DNA of 64,000 nucleotides from Actinobacillus porcinus (GCF_901764995.1 NZ_CABFKI010000010.1:17343-81342), one strand, 5' to 3'; shown: positions 1 to 9,310, numbered from the stretch's first letter. Notes: generated from the letters alone by a model not told the origin. Made by a program: numbers and translations.

Positions 1-62
1 AAAGCAAGGCATAAACTTGGAAAGAGTATCCCAAATTTGAACCAACGCATTATCTGTATCAT
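1..62 (-). CDS. Possible 5' end of an NlpI-like lipoprotein gene, cut by the window edge
   Basis: An open frame starts at 62 (alternative ATG at 50) and runs off the left edge. From 50 it reads MRWFKFGILFPSLCLA, a basic start followed by a hydrophobic stretch that looks like a secretion or lipoprotein signal. In enterobacteria and Pasteurellaceae pnp is followed by nlpI, so an NlpI-like lipoprotein is the natural guess. Only 16 to 20 codons are visible and no good ribosome binding site precedes either ATG, so this is tentative. Confidence 0.3.
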   Translation of the reverse strand, partial: MIQIMRWFKFGILFPSLCLA

Positions 63-92
63 TAAAATTTGCCTTAGGAATAACAGAAATGA

Positions 93-123
93 CGACCGCA
101 CTTTCAATCTCAAAGTGCGGTCG
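93..123. terminator. Inverted uptake-signal pair downstream of pnp
   Basis: A 12-bp perfect stem, CGACCGCACTTT (93-104) with AAAGTGCGGTCG (112-123), and a 7-base loop. Both arms carry the Pasteurellaceae uptake signal. Such pairs commonly serve as factor-independent terminators in this family. It lies just after the pnp stop codon; the T-run is poor on the pnp strand. Confidence 0.6.
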
Positions 124-135
124 ATTCTTTATGAA

Positions 136-2259
136 TTATTCTTGATCAACAACGGCTTCTGCTGCCGGAGCTTCCGCAGTAGTACTCAAGTCTTTCATGG
201 TTAAACGAATACGACCTTGACGATCGATTTCAACCACTTTCACGGTCACTTCTTGACCCACTTGAAGGTAATCAGTCACTTTCTCAACGCGTTCTTCTGC
301 GATTTGAGAAATATGGACTAAGCCTTCTTTACCGCCAAGAATAGAAACGAAAGCACCGAAATCCGCTAAACGTGTCACTTTACCTTGGTAAACCACGCCC
401 GCTTCCACTTCCGCAGTGATTTCTTCAATACGCGCCATCACTGCACGTGCGGAGTTAGCATCAACTGCCGCAATTTTCACTGTACCATCGTCATCGATAT
501 CAATTGACGTAGCGGTTTCTTCTGTTAATGCACGAATCGTTGCACCACCTTTACCGATCACGTCTTTAATTTTCTTCGGATCGATCTTCATGGTGTAAAT
601 ACGCGGTGCATATTCAGAAATTTCCGCACGTGGTGCAGGAATCGCTTGTTCCATGACACCTAAAATGTGCATACGCGCGCTTTTCGCTTGATTTAATGCG
701 ATTTGCATAATTTCAGGGGTAATCCCTTCAATTTTGATGTCCATTTGAAGCGCAGTCACGCCGGTACGCGTACCCGCTACTTTGAAGTCCATATCGCCTA
801 AGTGATCTTCATCACCTAAGATATCTGAAAGAACAACAAATTTTTCATCTTCTTTCACCAGACCCATTGCGATACCCGCAACGGCCGCTTTGATTGGCAC
901 ACCGGCATCCATTAAGGCAAGAGATGCACCACAAACTGACGCCATTGATGATGAACCATTTGACTCAGTAATTTCAGACACCACGCGAACAACGTATGGG
1001 AATTCCGCTAAGGTTGGCATTACGGCTGCAACACCGCGTTTTGCTAAACGACCGTGACCGATTTCGCGGCGTTTTGGCGAACCAATACGACCTGTTTCAC
1101 CTACAGAATATGGAGGGAAGTTGTAATGGAATAAGAAAGTATCTTGACGTTCGCCTGTTAATTCATCAAGAATTTGCGCATCACGTTCCGTACCTAAAGT
1201 TGCAACTGCTAACGCTTGTGTCTCACCACGCGTGAAAATCGCAGAACCGTGAGTACGTGGTAATACGCCTGTGCAAATATCTAAAGCACGAACGGTATCC
1301 ACAGTACGACCATCAATACGTGGTTCGCCTGCGATAATACGACCGCGTACGATTTGACTTTCAAGTGCGGTGAAAATATCAATAATTTTGCCTTCGCTCA
1401 CTTCTTCGTTTTGTGCCGTAATTTGCGCAATCACATCCGCTTTAATAGCGTCAATTTGCTCATAACGCACTTGTTTTTCAGTGATACGATAAGCATCACC
1501 TAAACGGCTTTCAGCAATGGCTTTCACTTGGTTGATTAATGCTGTATCCGGTTCCGGTGCAACCCAGTCCCAACGTGGTTTGCCTGCTTCTGCGGCAAAT
1601 TCTTTAATGGCTTCCACCACCACTTGTTGTTGCTGATGACCAAATACTACAGCGGCTAACATTTGTTCTTCTGTTAAAATGTCTGCTTCAGATTCAACCA
1701 TTAATACGGCTTTGTCTGTCCCAGCCACCACTAAATCTAAACGGCTGTGTTTTTGTTCCGCCATGGTTGGGTTTAGCACAAATTGATCATTGATAAAACC
1801 AACGCGCGCTGCACCGATTGGACCATTGAATGGCACGCCTGACAATGAAAGAGCGGCTGAAGCACCGATCATTGCCACTAAATCAGGACTGATTTGTGGA
1901 TTAACCGACACAACGGTTGCAATAATTTGGATTTCGTTTAAGAAGCCTTCAGGGAATAAAGGACGGATTGGACGGTCGATTAAACGAGCGATTAAGGTTT
2001 CACCTTCAGAAGGACGACCTTCACGTTTAAAGAAGCCACCGGGAATTTTACCCGCGGCATAAGTACGTTCTTGATAATCCACCGTTAATGGGAAAAAGTC
2101 TTGACCTTCTTTAACGTCTTTTTTCGCCACAACAGTCACGAAAACCGTTGTGTCATCCATGCTTGCCATAACAGCAGCCGTTGCCTGACGCGCGATTGCG
2201 CCGGTTTCTAAGGTCACTGTATGTTGACCATATTTAAATTGTTTTACAATTGGATTCAC
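136..2259 (-). CDS. pnp: Polyribonucleotide nucleotidyltransferase (PNPase)
   Basis: 3'-to-5' phosphorolytic exoribonuclease of mRNA decay; it can also add 3' tails, and in enterobacteria works in the degradosome. The 707-residue product has the usual layout: two RNase PH-type domains (about 1-140 and 310-550), a KH domain with the loop [10 protein letters not shown], and a C-terminal S1 domain ([13 protein letters not shown]). I place the start at the GTG at 2259 ([15 protein letters not shown]), which matches the family N-terminus and has AAGGAA 9 bases upstream; an open frame continues to 2334 but the extra 25 residues do not resemble PNPase. Divergent from rnr, so two RNA-decay enzymes share one upstream region. 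No sign of damage. Confidence 0.97.
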   Translation of the reverse strand: MNPIVKQFKYGQHTVTLETGAIARQATAAVMASMDDTTVFVTVVAKKDVKEGQDFFPLTVDYQERTYAAGKIPGGFFKREGRPSEGETLIARLIDRPIRPLFPEGFLNEIQIIATVVSVNPQISPDLVAMIGASAALSLSGVPFNGPIGAARVGFINDQFVLNPTMAEQKHSRLDLVVAGTDKAVLMVESEADILTEEQMLAAVVFGHQQQQVVVEAIKEFAAEAGKPRWDWVAPEPDTALINQVKAIAESRLGDAYRITEKQVRYEQIDAIKADVIAQITAQNEEVSEGKIIDIFTALESQIVRGRIIAGEPRIDGRTVDTVRALDICTGVLPRTHGSAIFTRGETQALAVATLGTERDAQILDELTGERQDTFLFHYNFPPYSVGETGRIGSPKRREIGHGRLAKRGVAAVMPTLAEFPYVVRVVSEITESNGSSSMASVCGASLALMDAGVPIKAAVAGIAMGLVKEDEKFVVLSDILGDEDHLGDMDFKVAGTRTGVTALQMDIKIEGITPEIMQIALNQAKSARMHILGVMEQAIPAPRAEISEYAPRIYTMKIDPKKIKDVIGKGGATIRALTEETATSIDIDDDGTVKIAAVDANSARAVMARIEEITAEVEAGVVYQGKVTRLADFGAFVSILGGKEGLVHISQIAEERVEKVTDYLQVGQEVTVKVVEIDRQGRIRLTMKDLSTTAEAPAAEAVVDQE

Positions 2260-2400
2260 TCTGTTGTTCCTTTTAAATAAACTTTTTAATTCAATAATAA
2301 GTTTCATTTTCCAAATTGCGACTAGCAAAAACAATCTTGGTTTGACGGCGTAAAATCATTTTTGATAGCCGCACGCTAAAACGGAAAATAAAACTGCCGT

Positions 2401-2430
2401 ATTATACTCGCCTTTTGGCGGGATTGGTAA
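2401..2430 (-). promoter_or_regulatory. Candidate pnp promoter
   Basis: On the minus strand TTACCA and TATAAT are separated by 18 bases. Transcription would start near 2394 and give a leader of about 135 bases before the GTG start. Enterobacterial pnp also has a long, structured, self-regulated leader, but I cannot show that regulation here. Confidence 0.35.
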
Positions 2431-2516
2431 CTTTATTTGCAAATTGCTTGTTCTTTCTGAAACCAAGTATTAAACTTGCTCGCAATAACCCTATTTAAAT
2501 TCAAGGGAGAAACGCT

Positions 2517-5009
2517 ATGGTGCGTAAAACAACAACTAAAACAACTAAAACAACTAAAACAACAAAGAAAATAACAACGAAAAAAACATCATCGACAAAG
2601 AAAACGACAACTAAAACACGCAAAAAAACAACCGCACTTTTAGATCCTATTCATCTCGATCCGAACTATCTACAAGAACAAGCGAAATACGAAAATCCTA
2701 TTCCAAGTCGTGAATTTATTTTGCAAGTCATTCGCGAGCAAAATCAGCCCATGAAACGCGATGACTTGCTCGATATTTTTGGTATTCAAGATGAAGAACG
2801 CGCGGAAGGCATACGCCGCCGCTTGCGCGCAATGGAAAATGACGGTCAGTTAGTTTTTACTAAACGCCAATGTTACGCCCTGCCCGAAAAGTTAGATTTA
2901 TTAAAAGGGACGGTGATTGGGCATCATGACGGCTACGGTTTTTTACAACTAGAAAATAGCCGCAACGAAAAAGATTTGTTTATTCCCAACACCCAGATGC
3001 AACGGGTCATGCACGGTGATTTTGTGTTGGCACAAAAAAGTGGCTTTGACCGCCGCGGCCGTCAAGAAGTGCGCATTGTTCGTGTGTTAGAAAGCCGTAA
3101 AAAAGAAATCGTTGGACGGTTTTTCTTAGAAGACAGCATTGGTTATGTGGTACCTGATGACAGCCGAATTGGACGCGATATTTTGGTGCCAAACGAAAGC
3201 CGTATGGGCGCGCGTATGGGACAAGTCGTTGTAGTCGCATTACGCCCACGTACCGCCAGTTTCAGCGCGCCGGTAGGCGATATTATTGAAATTCTCGGCG
3301 ACAATATGGCAAAAGGCATGGAAGTGGAAATTGCGATTCGCAACCACGATATTCCCCATCAATTTCCACCCGCAGTAGAAAAAGCGGTAAAAAAATTCAG
3401 CGAAGAAGTGCCTGAAGAAGCGAAACAAGGGCGCGTAGATTTACGCGATTTACCGCTCGTGACCATTGACGGCGAAGATGCGCGCGATTTTGATGACGCC
3501 GTCCATTGTCGCAAAGAAAAAAATGGCTGGCGTTTATGGGTCGCCATTGCGGATGTGAGCTATTATGTTCGCCTACGTTCTGCTTTAGACGCAGAAGCGC
3601 GCAATCGTGGTAACTCGGTCTATTTCCCAAATCGCGTGATCCCTATGTTGCCGGAAATTTTGTCCAATGGACTTTGTTCGCTCAATCCACAAGTGGATCG
3701 TCTCTGTATGGTCTGTGAAATGCAGCTTTCAAATAAAGGTCAACTGAAAAGTTATGAATTTTATGAAGCGGTGATGAACTCGCATGCGCGTTTAACTTAT
3801 ACCAAAGTGGCAAAAATTTTGGATGGCGATGAAGCATTACGTCAGCGTTACGCCGGTTTAGTCCCTCATTTGGAAGAATTGCATGCCATGTATAAATCCT
3901 TGCTGGCGGCGCGTCATCAGCGCGGTGCCATTGATTTTGAAACCATTGAAAGTAAATTTATTTTCAATGAATTGGGACGCATTGAACGTATCGAACCTGT
4001 TGAACGTAATGACGCCCATAAAATCATTGAAGAATGTATGATTTTAGCCAACATTGCTGCCGCAAACTTTATGGAACGTCATCAAGAGCCTGCACTTTAT
4101 CGTATTCACGCCGGCCCGAGTGAAGAAAAATTAACCGCCTTTCGTGCCTTTTTAAGTGAGTTGGGATTAACTCTTGAAGGGGGAATGAAACCCACCACGG
4201 CGGATTACGCCAAATTATTGGTGCAAGTGAAGGAACGCTCTGACCATGAACTTATCCAAACGATGCTGCTGCGCAGTTTAAGTCAAGCGGTTTACAATGC
4301 GGATAATATCGGGCATTTTGGCTTGGCATTGGAAGAATACGCCCACTTTACCTCGCCAATTCGCCGTTATCCTGACTTAACCTTACACCGAGGGATCAAA
4401 TATTTACTTGCCAAAGGCAAAGGCTCCAAACGCAAAACCACCGAAACAGGCGGTTATCATTATAGCCTTGATGAAATGGACGAATTAGGCGATCATTGCT
4501 CCATGACGGAACGGCGTGCGGATGATGCCACACGCGAAGTAGCGGATTGGCTGAAATGCGAATTTATGCAGGATCATATTGGCGATGAATTTGATGGCGT
4601 CATTTCGTCAGTCACGGGGTTTGGCTTATTTGTCCGATTAGACGATCTCTTTATTGATGGGCTTGTTCATGTGTCCACCTTAGATAATGACTACTACCAA
4701 TATGATGCGGCGGGACAACGCTTAATTGGCGAAAATTCAGGCATGATTTACCGTCTTGGCGACAGAGTACGCGTACGAGTTGAAGCGGCTAACCTAGATC
4801 AACGCCAAGTGGATTTCAGCTTAATTTCAAGCAAACGCACACCGCGCCGAGTGGGAAAAACCGCAAAAACCAAAGCTAAAATTGCCGCAAAAACCACCGC
4901 ACTTTCAGCGCCTAAAAACAAAGGCAAATTGAAAAAACAAAAAAGTGCGGTGAAAAAATCGAAAGTTTCAGACAAAGCCAAGAAACCCAATAAATCAAGA
5001 AAAAAATAA
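2517..5009 (+). CDS. rnr: Ribonuclease R
   Basis: Processive 3'-to-5' hydrolytic exoribonuclease that degrades structured RNA and takes part in RNA quality control. Of 830 residues, 60-140 form a helix-turn-helix and cold-shock region. The RNB catalytic centre carries [12 protein letters not shown] at 318-329 with the metal-binding aspartates present. An S1 domain follows (about 675-770, [17 protein letters not shown]) and then a Lys-rich tail. ATG at 2517 follows AAGGGAG. The first 40 residues are almost only Lys and Thr, partly from a 9-base tandem repeat, and lie before the conserved [10 protein letters not shown] start of the family. Followed 15 bases later by rlmB, the usual rnr-rlmB operon. 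Confidence 0.96.
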   Translation: MVRKTTTKTTKTTKTTKKITTKKTSSTKKTTTKTRKKTTALLDPIHLDPNYLQEQAKYENPIPSREFILQVIREQNQPMKRDDLLDIFGIQDEERAEGIRRRLRAMENDGQLVFTKRQCYALPEKLDLLKGTVIGHHDGYGFLQLENSRNEKDLFIPNTQMQRVMHGDFVLAQKSGFDRRGRQEVRIVRVLESRKKEIVGRFFLEDSIGYVVPDDSRIGRDILVPNESRMGARMGQVVVVALRPRTASFSAPVGDIIEILGDNMAKGMEVEIAIRNHDIPHQFPPAVEKAVKKFSEEVPEEAKQGRVDLRDLPLVTIDGEDARDFDDAVHCRKEKNGWRLWVAIADVSYYVRLRSALDAEARNRGNSVYFPNRVIPMLPEILSNGLCSLNPQVDRLCMVCEMQLSNKGQLKSYEFYEAVMNSHARLTYTKVAKILDGDEALRQRYAGLVPHLEELHAMYKSLLAARHQRGAIDFETIESKFIFNELGRIERIEPVERNDAHKIIEECMILANIAAANFMERHQEPALYRIHAGPSEEKLTAFRAFLSELGLTLEGGMKPTTADYAKLLVQVKERSDHELIQTMLLRSLSQAVYNADNIGHFGLALEEYAHFTSPIRRYPDLTLHRGIKYLLAKGKGSKRKTTETGGYHYSLDEMDELGDHCSMTERRADDATREVADWLKCEFMQDHIGDEFDGVISSVTGFGLFVRLDDLFIDGLVHVSTLDNDYYQYDAAGQRLIGENSGMIYRLGDRVRVRVEAANLDQRQVDFSLISSKRTPRRVGKTAKTKAKIAAKTTALSAPKNKGKLKKQKSAVKKSKVSDKAKKPNKSRKK
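2533..2562 (+). repeat. 9-base in-frame tandem repeat in rnr
   Basis: ACAACTAAA-type units occur about three times in a row and encode Thr/Lys. Unit gain or loss would keep the frame and only change the length of the basic N-terminal tail. Confidence 0.6.
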
Positions 5010-5024
5010 ATTAAAGGAAACAAA

Positions 5025-5762
5025 ATGTCCGAAAATATCTACGGTATTCATGCCGTAAAATCCTTTTTAGAACGAACGCCTGAACGTATTATCGAAGTCT
5101 TTGTGCTCAAAGGGCGTGAAGACAAACGGTTACAACCCTTACTTAACGAGTTACACCATTTAGGCATCGCTGTGCAATTTCTTAATCGCCAAACCTTGGA
5201 TAACAAAGCCAACGGCGAAGTTCATCAAGGGGTGATTGCGCGCGTGCAGCCTGCGAAAGAACTCAATGAAAACGATTTGGATGTTATTCTTGCCAATAAA
5301 CAAAATCCATTTTTGTTGGTACTTGACGGCGTGACCGATCCCCATAATCTTGGGGCTTGTTTACGTACGGCGGATGCAGCGGGTGTGGATGCGGTTATTG
5401 TGCCAAAAGACAAATCCGCACAACTCACTTCAATTGCGCGCAAAGTAGCTTGTGGCGCAGCAGAAGTTGTGCCCTTAATTCGCGTTACTAATTTGGCTCG
5501 TACATTACGTGATATTCAGCAAAGCCATAATATTTGGGTAGTGGGAACCGCAGGCGAAGCCACCGAAACCATTTACCAAACCAAACTCACCGGTGCGCTA
5601 GCGTTGGTCATGGGCGCGGAAGGTGACGGTATGCGCCGCTTAACCCGCGAATGTTGCGATCAATTAATCAGCATCCCAATGGCCGGCTCCGTGTCATCAT
5701 TAAACGTCTCCGTAGCAACAGGGGTGTGTTTGTTTGAAATTGTGCGTCAAAGATTGGGGTAA
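5025..5762 (+). CDS. rlmB: 23S rRNA (guanosine-2251-2'-O)-methyltransferase
   Basis: SpoU/TrmH-family (SPOUT) enzyme that 2'-O-methylates G2251 in the peptidyl-transferase P loop of 23S rRNA with S-adenosylmethionine. The 245-residue protein has an N-terminal RNA-binding domain ([14 protein letters not shown]) and a C-terminal trefoil-knot domain with the three family motifs: [32 protein letters not shown] and [18 protein letters not shown]. Length is normal. It lies 15 bases after rnr with AAAGGA before the ATG, so the two are co-transcribed. An inverted uptake-signal terminator follows. Confidence 0.96.
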   Translation: MSENIYGIHAVKSFLERTPERIIEVFVLKGREDKRLQPLLNELHHLGIAVQFLNRQTLDNKANGEVHQGVIARVQPAKELNENDLDVILANKQNPFLLVLDGVTDPHNLGACLRTADAAGVDAVIVPKDKSAQLTSIARKVACGAAEVVPLIRVTNLARTLRDIQQSHNIWVVGTAGEATETIYQTKLTGALALVMGAEGDGMRRLTRECCDQLISIPMAGSVSSLNVSVATGVCLFEIVRQRLG

Positions 5763-5776
5763 ATTGGGGAATGAAA

Positions 5777-5799
5777 AGTGCGGTCAAAATGACCGCACT
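5777..5799. terminator. Inverted uptake-signal terminator after rlmB
   Basis: 10-bp stem AGTGCGGTCA (5777-5786) with TGACCGCACT (5790-5799) and a 3-base loop, 15 bases after the rlmB stop codon. Confidence 0.6.
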
Positions 5800-5836
5800 C
5801 AGCGCCTGGATAAACGCTAAACAAATAAGGCTGTAA

Positions 5837-5846
5837 ACAAATTTGT
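5837..5846. promoter_or_regulatory. Copy of the cas-locus palindrome core beyond the array
   Basis: Exact ACAAATTTGT, the core of the 14-base palindrome found upstream of the three cas transcription units. I see no -10 at the spacing used by the other copies in either direction. It may only mark the edge of the locus or may be chance. The rest of 5763-5909 holds no gene I can recognise. Confidence 0.35.
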
Positions 5847-5909
5847 CTATTACACCTTGTTATGGATACGACTTTCTTTGGGCGTTATTTTGGCATATTA
5901 GTTTTAATG

Positions 5910-7375
5910 GACTCGATCACCAATAATGTAGTTTAGGTCTTTCGACTAATACTGTTGGTTCAATCTCATCTAGTATTCAACGTTTCAATCCCTTTGAAGC
6001 AGGGCAAGGTCTTTCGACATCAACACAAAGTGAATATAAAAAACGTGAAGAGTGTTTCAATCCCTTTGATACAGGGCAAGGTCTTTCGACTGTTAGCTTG
6101 CTTGGGTGTGTGGGCTTTCACCGTTTCAATCCCTTTGATACAGGGCAAGGTCTTTCGACACTGCCAAGAGAGCGACAACGGAACGTTAGATGAGTTTCAA
6201 TCCCTTTGATACAGGGCAAGGTCTTTCGACTGGTGTGAGTACAGGTCACGCGTTTATTATGGGTTTCAATCCCTTTGATACAGGGCAAGGTCTTTCGACA
6301 AAACATTTTTACAACTGCGCGAAGAAAAAAGGGTTTCAATCCCTTTGATACAGGGCAAGGTCTTTCGACAATCCACCTTAATGCCCAATTTTTAGACCAT
6401 ATGTTTCAATCCCTTTGATACAGGGCAAGGTCTTTCGACGGCTTAATGTTTTTTGTAACCGGTTTGACTTCATCTGTTTCAATCCCTTTGATACAGGGCA
6501 AGGTCTTTCGACCAAATGCGCGCCGAAAAAATCCGCAGCCTGAATGCTGTTTCAATCCCTTTGATACAGGGCAAGGTCTTTCGACCTATGAACGATAAGC
6601 AATATATTCAATTTGAAGCGTTTCAATCCCTTTGATACAGGGCAAGGTCTTTCGACGCTATGGAACGAATACAGTAGTTACGCGGGGGACGTTTCAATCC
6701 CTTTGATACAGGGCAAGGTCTTTCGACATCTTCACAACAGATGAGTCAAAAACAGAGATAGTTTCAATCCCTTTGATACAGGGCAAGGTCTTTCGACCGG
6801 AGCGTGGGCGTTTACGTTGGATCGTATATGGCGTTTCAATCCCTTTGATACAGGGCAAGGTCTTTCGACGCTTTGATGGTTTAACTACAAATAGGAGCAT
6901 AAAGTTTCAATCCCTTTGATACAGGGCAAGGTCTTTCGACGTTTTTACAACGGAGGAGTCAAGATCCGAGCTAACGTTTCAATCCCTTTGATACAGGGCA
7001 AGGTCTTTCGACAGATGGAGATAAACATCAAAATCGCAAACTTGATAACGTTTCAATCCCTTTGATACAGGGCAAGGTCTTTCGACTTGGGGGGATAATG
7101 TATATTTCAATGGTTACGGTGTTTCAATCCCTTTGATACAGGGCAAGGTCTTTCGACAAAAAACGTTTTTACAAATGCGAGCGGAAAAAATCCGTTTCAA
7201 TCCCTTTGATACAGGGCAAGGTCTTTCGACAAAATATTTCAGATCTTATCTGATGCGGTTGAGCAGTTTCAATCCCTTTGATACAGGGCAAGGTCTTTCG
7301 ACAGTTTGAGCCTTTACAATTAGCTAGAATGGTATTCTGTTTCAATCCCTTTGATACAGGGCAAGGTCTTTCGAC
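5910..7375 (-). CRISPR. CRISPR array, 21 repeats and 20 spacers, type III-A
   Basis: Twenty near-identical 37-base repeats (5982-6018 first, 7339-7375 last) alternate with spacers of 32 to 37 bases. On the plus strand each repeat starts GTTTCAATCC and ends GGTCTTTCGAC. On the minus strand it ends ATTGAAAC, the usual 8-base crRNA 5' handle, so the array is read leftward from the leader beside cas2. At the far end the repeat at 5982 carries GAAGCA for GATACA, and the one before it (5910-5946) keeps only its last 12 bases intact. Decay at the leader-distal end supports this direction. The repeat can form small hairpins (GTC-GAAA-GAC; CCCT/AGGG). Cas6 (12331-13251) is the likely processing enzyme. 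Three groups of spacers encode matching peptides (see findings). Confidence 0.99.
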
Positions 7376-7548
7376 TGCGGAAGGGATTATTTTTCTTACA
7401 TTTCAATAAGTTAAACAACGGCTTCCCAAAATTTCTGAGAAGCCGAAGAGTTAGCTGTTGAATTGATTGAAAAATCATCAACTTTATTCCTTCCACTTGT
7501 CAAAAACAGCGATATTTTAACAAAAAACACCGCACTTTTCGAGCGTAA
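7376..7548 (-). promoter_or_regulatory. CRISPR leader
   Basis: 173 AT-rich bases between the newest repeat and the second cas2. They contain a consensus -35 TTGACA (7498-7503, minus strand) with only a weak -10 17 bases on (TGATGA), a hairpin CGGCTTC...GAAGCCG (7419-7445), and an uptake signal near 7528-7540. The hairpin could stop cas transcription or be part of the leader RNA. New spacers should be inserted at 7375/7376. Confidence 0.75.
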
Positions 7549-7839
7549 TTAGACAACCTGCGTATTTAACGGCAACGCTGTCCAAATAACCCCTTCGGGC
7601 AAAACCGCTTTCCCTAGCTGCCATTGCTTACCATTGGAAGGAAGCGGATAAACACGCAAATCATCCTCTTTTTTATGAAAAAAACGCATTACATCATCAA
7701 TACAGGCTTGTAATCCCTTACGCTCCCCCTCAAATAAAAAAATACTGTATTGAATAGGCGTAGCGTGCTTAGCCATTACCTTGTGAATTCTTTGCAACCG
7801 TTTTTCATCACTAATATCATAACCTACTAAAAAATGCAT
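7549..7839 (-). CDS. cas2: Cas2, second copy (Cas2b)
   Basis: 96-residue Cas2-family protein; Cas2 dimers bridge two Cas1 dimers in spacer integration. The ferredoxin-like fold signature MHFLVGYDISDEKRLQRIHK, with the conserved Asp at the end of the first strand, is present. It is last of the adaptation operon. Its ribosome binding site AGGAGG overlaps the cas1 stop codon (TAGGAGGCATTATG), so it is translationally coupled to cas1. It is only distantly similar to the Cas2 encoded before cas1, so it is not a recent duplicate. Which of the two joins the integrase, or whether they pair as a heterodimer, cannot be told from sequence. Confidence 0.85.
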   Translation of the reverse strand: MHFLVGYDISDEKRLQRIHKVMAKHATPIQYSIFLFEGERKGLQACIDDVMRFFHKKEDDLRVYPLPSNGKQWQLGKAVLPEGVIWTALPLNTQVV

Positions 7840-7847
7840 AATGCCTC

Positions 7848-8921
7848 CTAAAAATAAAATTCATAATTACTCAACATTGTGCGCTGATTAAAATAATAGT
7901 TCTCCAACAAGCGTTTCCAGTTTTGCTCATATTGCAACAAACTGGCTGGCGAAAGCTGGCTGGCACGGCGTTGTGGCGAACAATCCAATTGGCAAGTCTT
8001 AAACAATTGCACCAAATCATAACAATTTTCCGTTAGCATTTTGCGCCAATTAGCAATGACACGTTCATATTCTTGATAGAAATGAATGCGCCCTGCTTTA
8101 CCAAGTAAGCAGCCTTCTTGCGTGGTGTTAAAATGCTCTTCACGCAAAATATTTTGACGAAAACAACTCAACAACCAGTTATCCACAAGCGGTCGAATTG
8201 GCTCAATTAAATCACAAGCCAGCGACTCACGCCCATAATCTAAACTATGAAGAAAACCGATATAAGGATCCAAACCTGCACCATAGGCGGTTAAAACAGC
8301 TTCCGAATGTAACAACGTATAACTTAATGACATTACCGCATTAAACGGATCTCGTGGCGGACGGCGGTTTCGACCCGCAAACCGTAATGCAGGCGGAAGG
8401 TAAAGGCTTAACGCAGTAAAATAAACATTTGCCGCCCTGCCTTCAATACCACGTAAAGATGCCAAATTTGTCTGTTGCTCAATCTTACCGATGAGCCCTT
8501 CTAACTCTTCTGCCTTTGGCACAAGCAAGATTTTTTTATCTAGTCTTGCATTGGAAGCTTGCCACAGCCAATTTTTCTGTGTAACAAGTTTGAGCGTGAT
8601 CAGTTTTTTGGCAAAAGCAAGGCAGAACGCTTCATTGTTTGAGAGTTCATATTGTGAGAGGCGGCGTTCTGCGTCATTGTGTGGTTGCGACATAAACAAC
8701 GTTGGTATATTTTTACGACCTGAAAGGCAAATAATCCCAATATTTCTTTCTCCCAATTTAGCCAATAGCGAAGCCTGTAATTTCACATCGCCTTTCAAAT
8801 AAATTCGCTCAATCGGCGCAAGAGGAATGGTACCGATCCGTTCTTCATTTTCATAACAAACCAAGGTATCACCACTCATTTTAATTTCCGTGCCTTTGCG
8901 ATCAATATATAAGCTAGACAT
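7848..8921 (-). CDS. cas1: Cas1 spacer integrase
   Basis: Metal-dependent integrase that inserts new spacers at the leader-repeat junction. 357 residues: N-terminal beta domain (SSLYIDRKGTEI), then the helical catalytic domain with Glu160 (RGIEGRAANVYF), His225 (IGFLHSLDYGRESLACDL) and Glu240 (LIEPIRPLVD) in the expected order. Start ATG at 8921 has AGGAGGG upstream, overlapping the stop of the preceding cas2. It sits between two cas2 genes, an unusual order. There is no reverse transcriptase fusion. The long tail after residue 300 is longer than in E. coli Cas1 but occurs in type III-linked forms. Confidence 0.96.
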   Translation of the reverse strand: MSSLYIDRKGTEIKMSGDTLVCYENEERIGTIPLAPIERIYLKGDVKLQASLLAKLGERNIGIICLSGRKNIPTLFMSQPHNDAERRLSQYELSNNEAFCLAFAKKLITLKLVTQKNWLWQASNARLDKKILLVPKAEELEGLIGKIEQQTNLASLRGIEGRAANVYFTALSLYLPPALRFAGRNRRPPRDPFNAVMSLSYTLLHSEAVLTAYGAGLDPYIGFLHSLDYGRESLACDLIEPIRPLVDNWLLSCFRQNILREEHFNTTQEGCLLGKAGRIHFYQEYERVIANWRKMLTENCYDLVQLFKTCQLDCSPQRRASQLSPASLLQYEQNWKRLLENYYFNQRTMLSNYEFYF

Positions 8922-8930
8922 AATGCCCTC

Positions 8931-9215
8931 CTATATCAATAAAAAAGGTTGCGTGGATTGTAATGTTGCTTTGCCGAATAATTCGACTTCTGTGTCTTGA
9001 TGGAGTTGATAAATAAAAATACGATCTTCGCTATTTTCCATAAGTGCGGTCATTTTTTCCTTCAATTTTGCCAATTCGTGTGGCGTTAGCCAACACTCAT
9101 AAAAGGATTTCTGCCCGCCAATGGCATAAGCCTCCACTTGCTTATGAATGCGATAAAGCCGTTTGCTGTCGGCTATATCATAAGCAATGAGATATCGAGT
9201 TCGGGTAGTGTCCAT
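8931..9215 (-). CDS. cas2: Cas2, first copy (Cas2a)
   Basis: 94-residue Cas2-family protein, starting TTRTRYLIAYDIADSKRLYR after the initial Met-Asp, with the conserved Asp of the YDIAD signature, followed by the helix and second strand typical of Cas2. First of the long adaptation genes. AGGGAGG stands before the ATG at 9215. The start lies inside a 45-codon ORF (9173-9310) in another frame, an arrangement that allows coupled translation. An uptake signal (AAGTGCGGT near 9042) lies inside the coding sequence, so this gene has been resident in, or exchanged among, Pasteurellaceae for some time. Confidence 0.9.
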   Translation of the reverse strand: MDTTRTRYLIAYDIADSKRLYRIHKQVEAYAIGGQKSFYECWLTPHELAKLKEKMTALMENSEDRIFIYQLHQDTEVELFGKATLQSTQPFLLI

Positions 9216-9310
9216 TCTTCAGCCTCCCTAAAGAGATCATAGAGATACGGCTCATCATTACTACAATGTGCAAAAATGATTTGTTGGATTTCTTCTAAAA
9301 TATCGCCCAT
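9173..9310 (-). CDS. Small ORF (45 codons) leading the adaptation operon
   Basis: ATG at 9310 is preceded by a strong ribosome binding site, AAAGGAGAGTAAAA. The product starts MGDILEEIQQIIFAHC and continues SNDEPYLYDLFREAEEWTLP, an acidic, probably helical 45-residue protein. The last 14 codons overlap the start of cas2 in another frame. I do not recognise a family. It could be a real small adaptation-linked protein, a leader peptide coupling cas2 translation, or a remnant. The good ribosome binding site and the lack of another candidate start favour translation. Confidence 0.5.
   Translation of the reverse strand: MGDILEEIQQIIFAHCSNDEPYLYDLFREAEEWTLPELDISLLMI

Noticed and set aside
5955..6900. 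Open frames of 68-84 codons across the array on both strands
   Set aside because: They consist of CRISPR repeats and spacers; the frames stay open only because the repeat lacks stops in that phase.
8931..9215. VapD-type toxin instead of Cas2
   Set aside because: VapD and Cas2 share a fold, but the direct linkage with cas1, the leader and the array makes Cas2 the better call.
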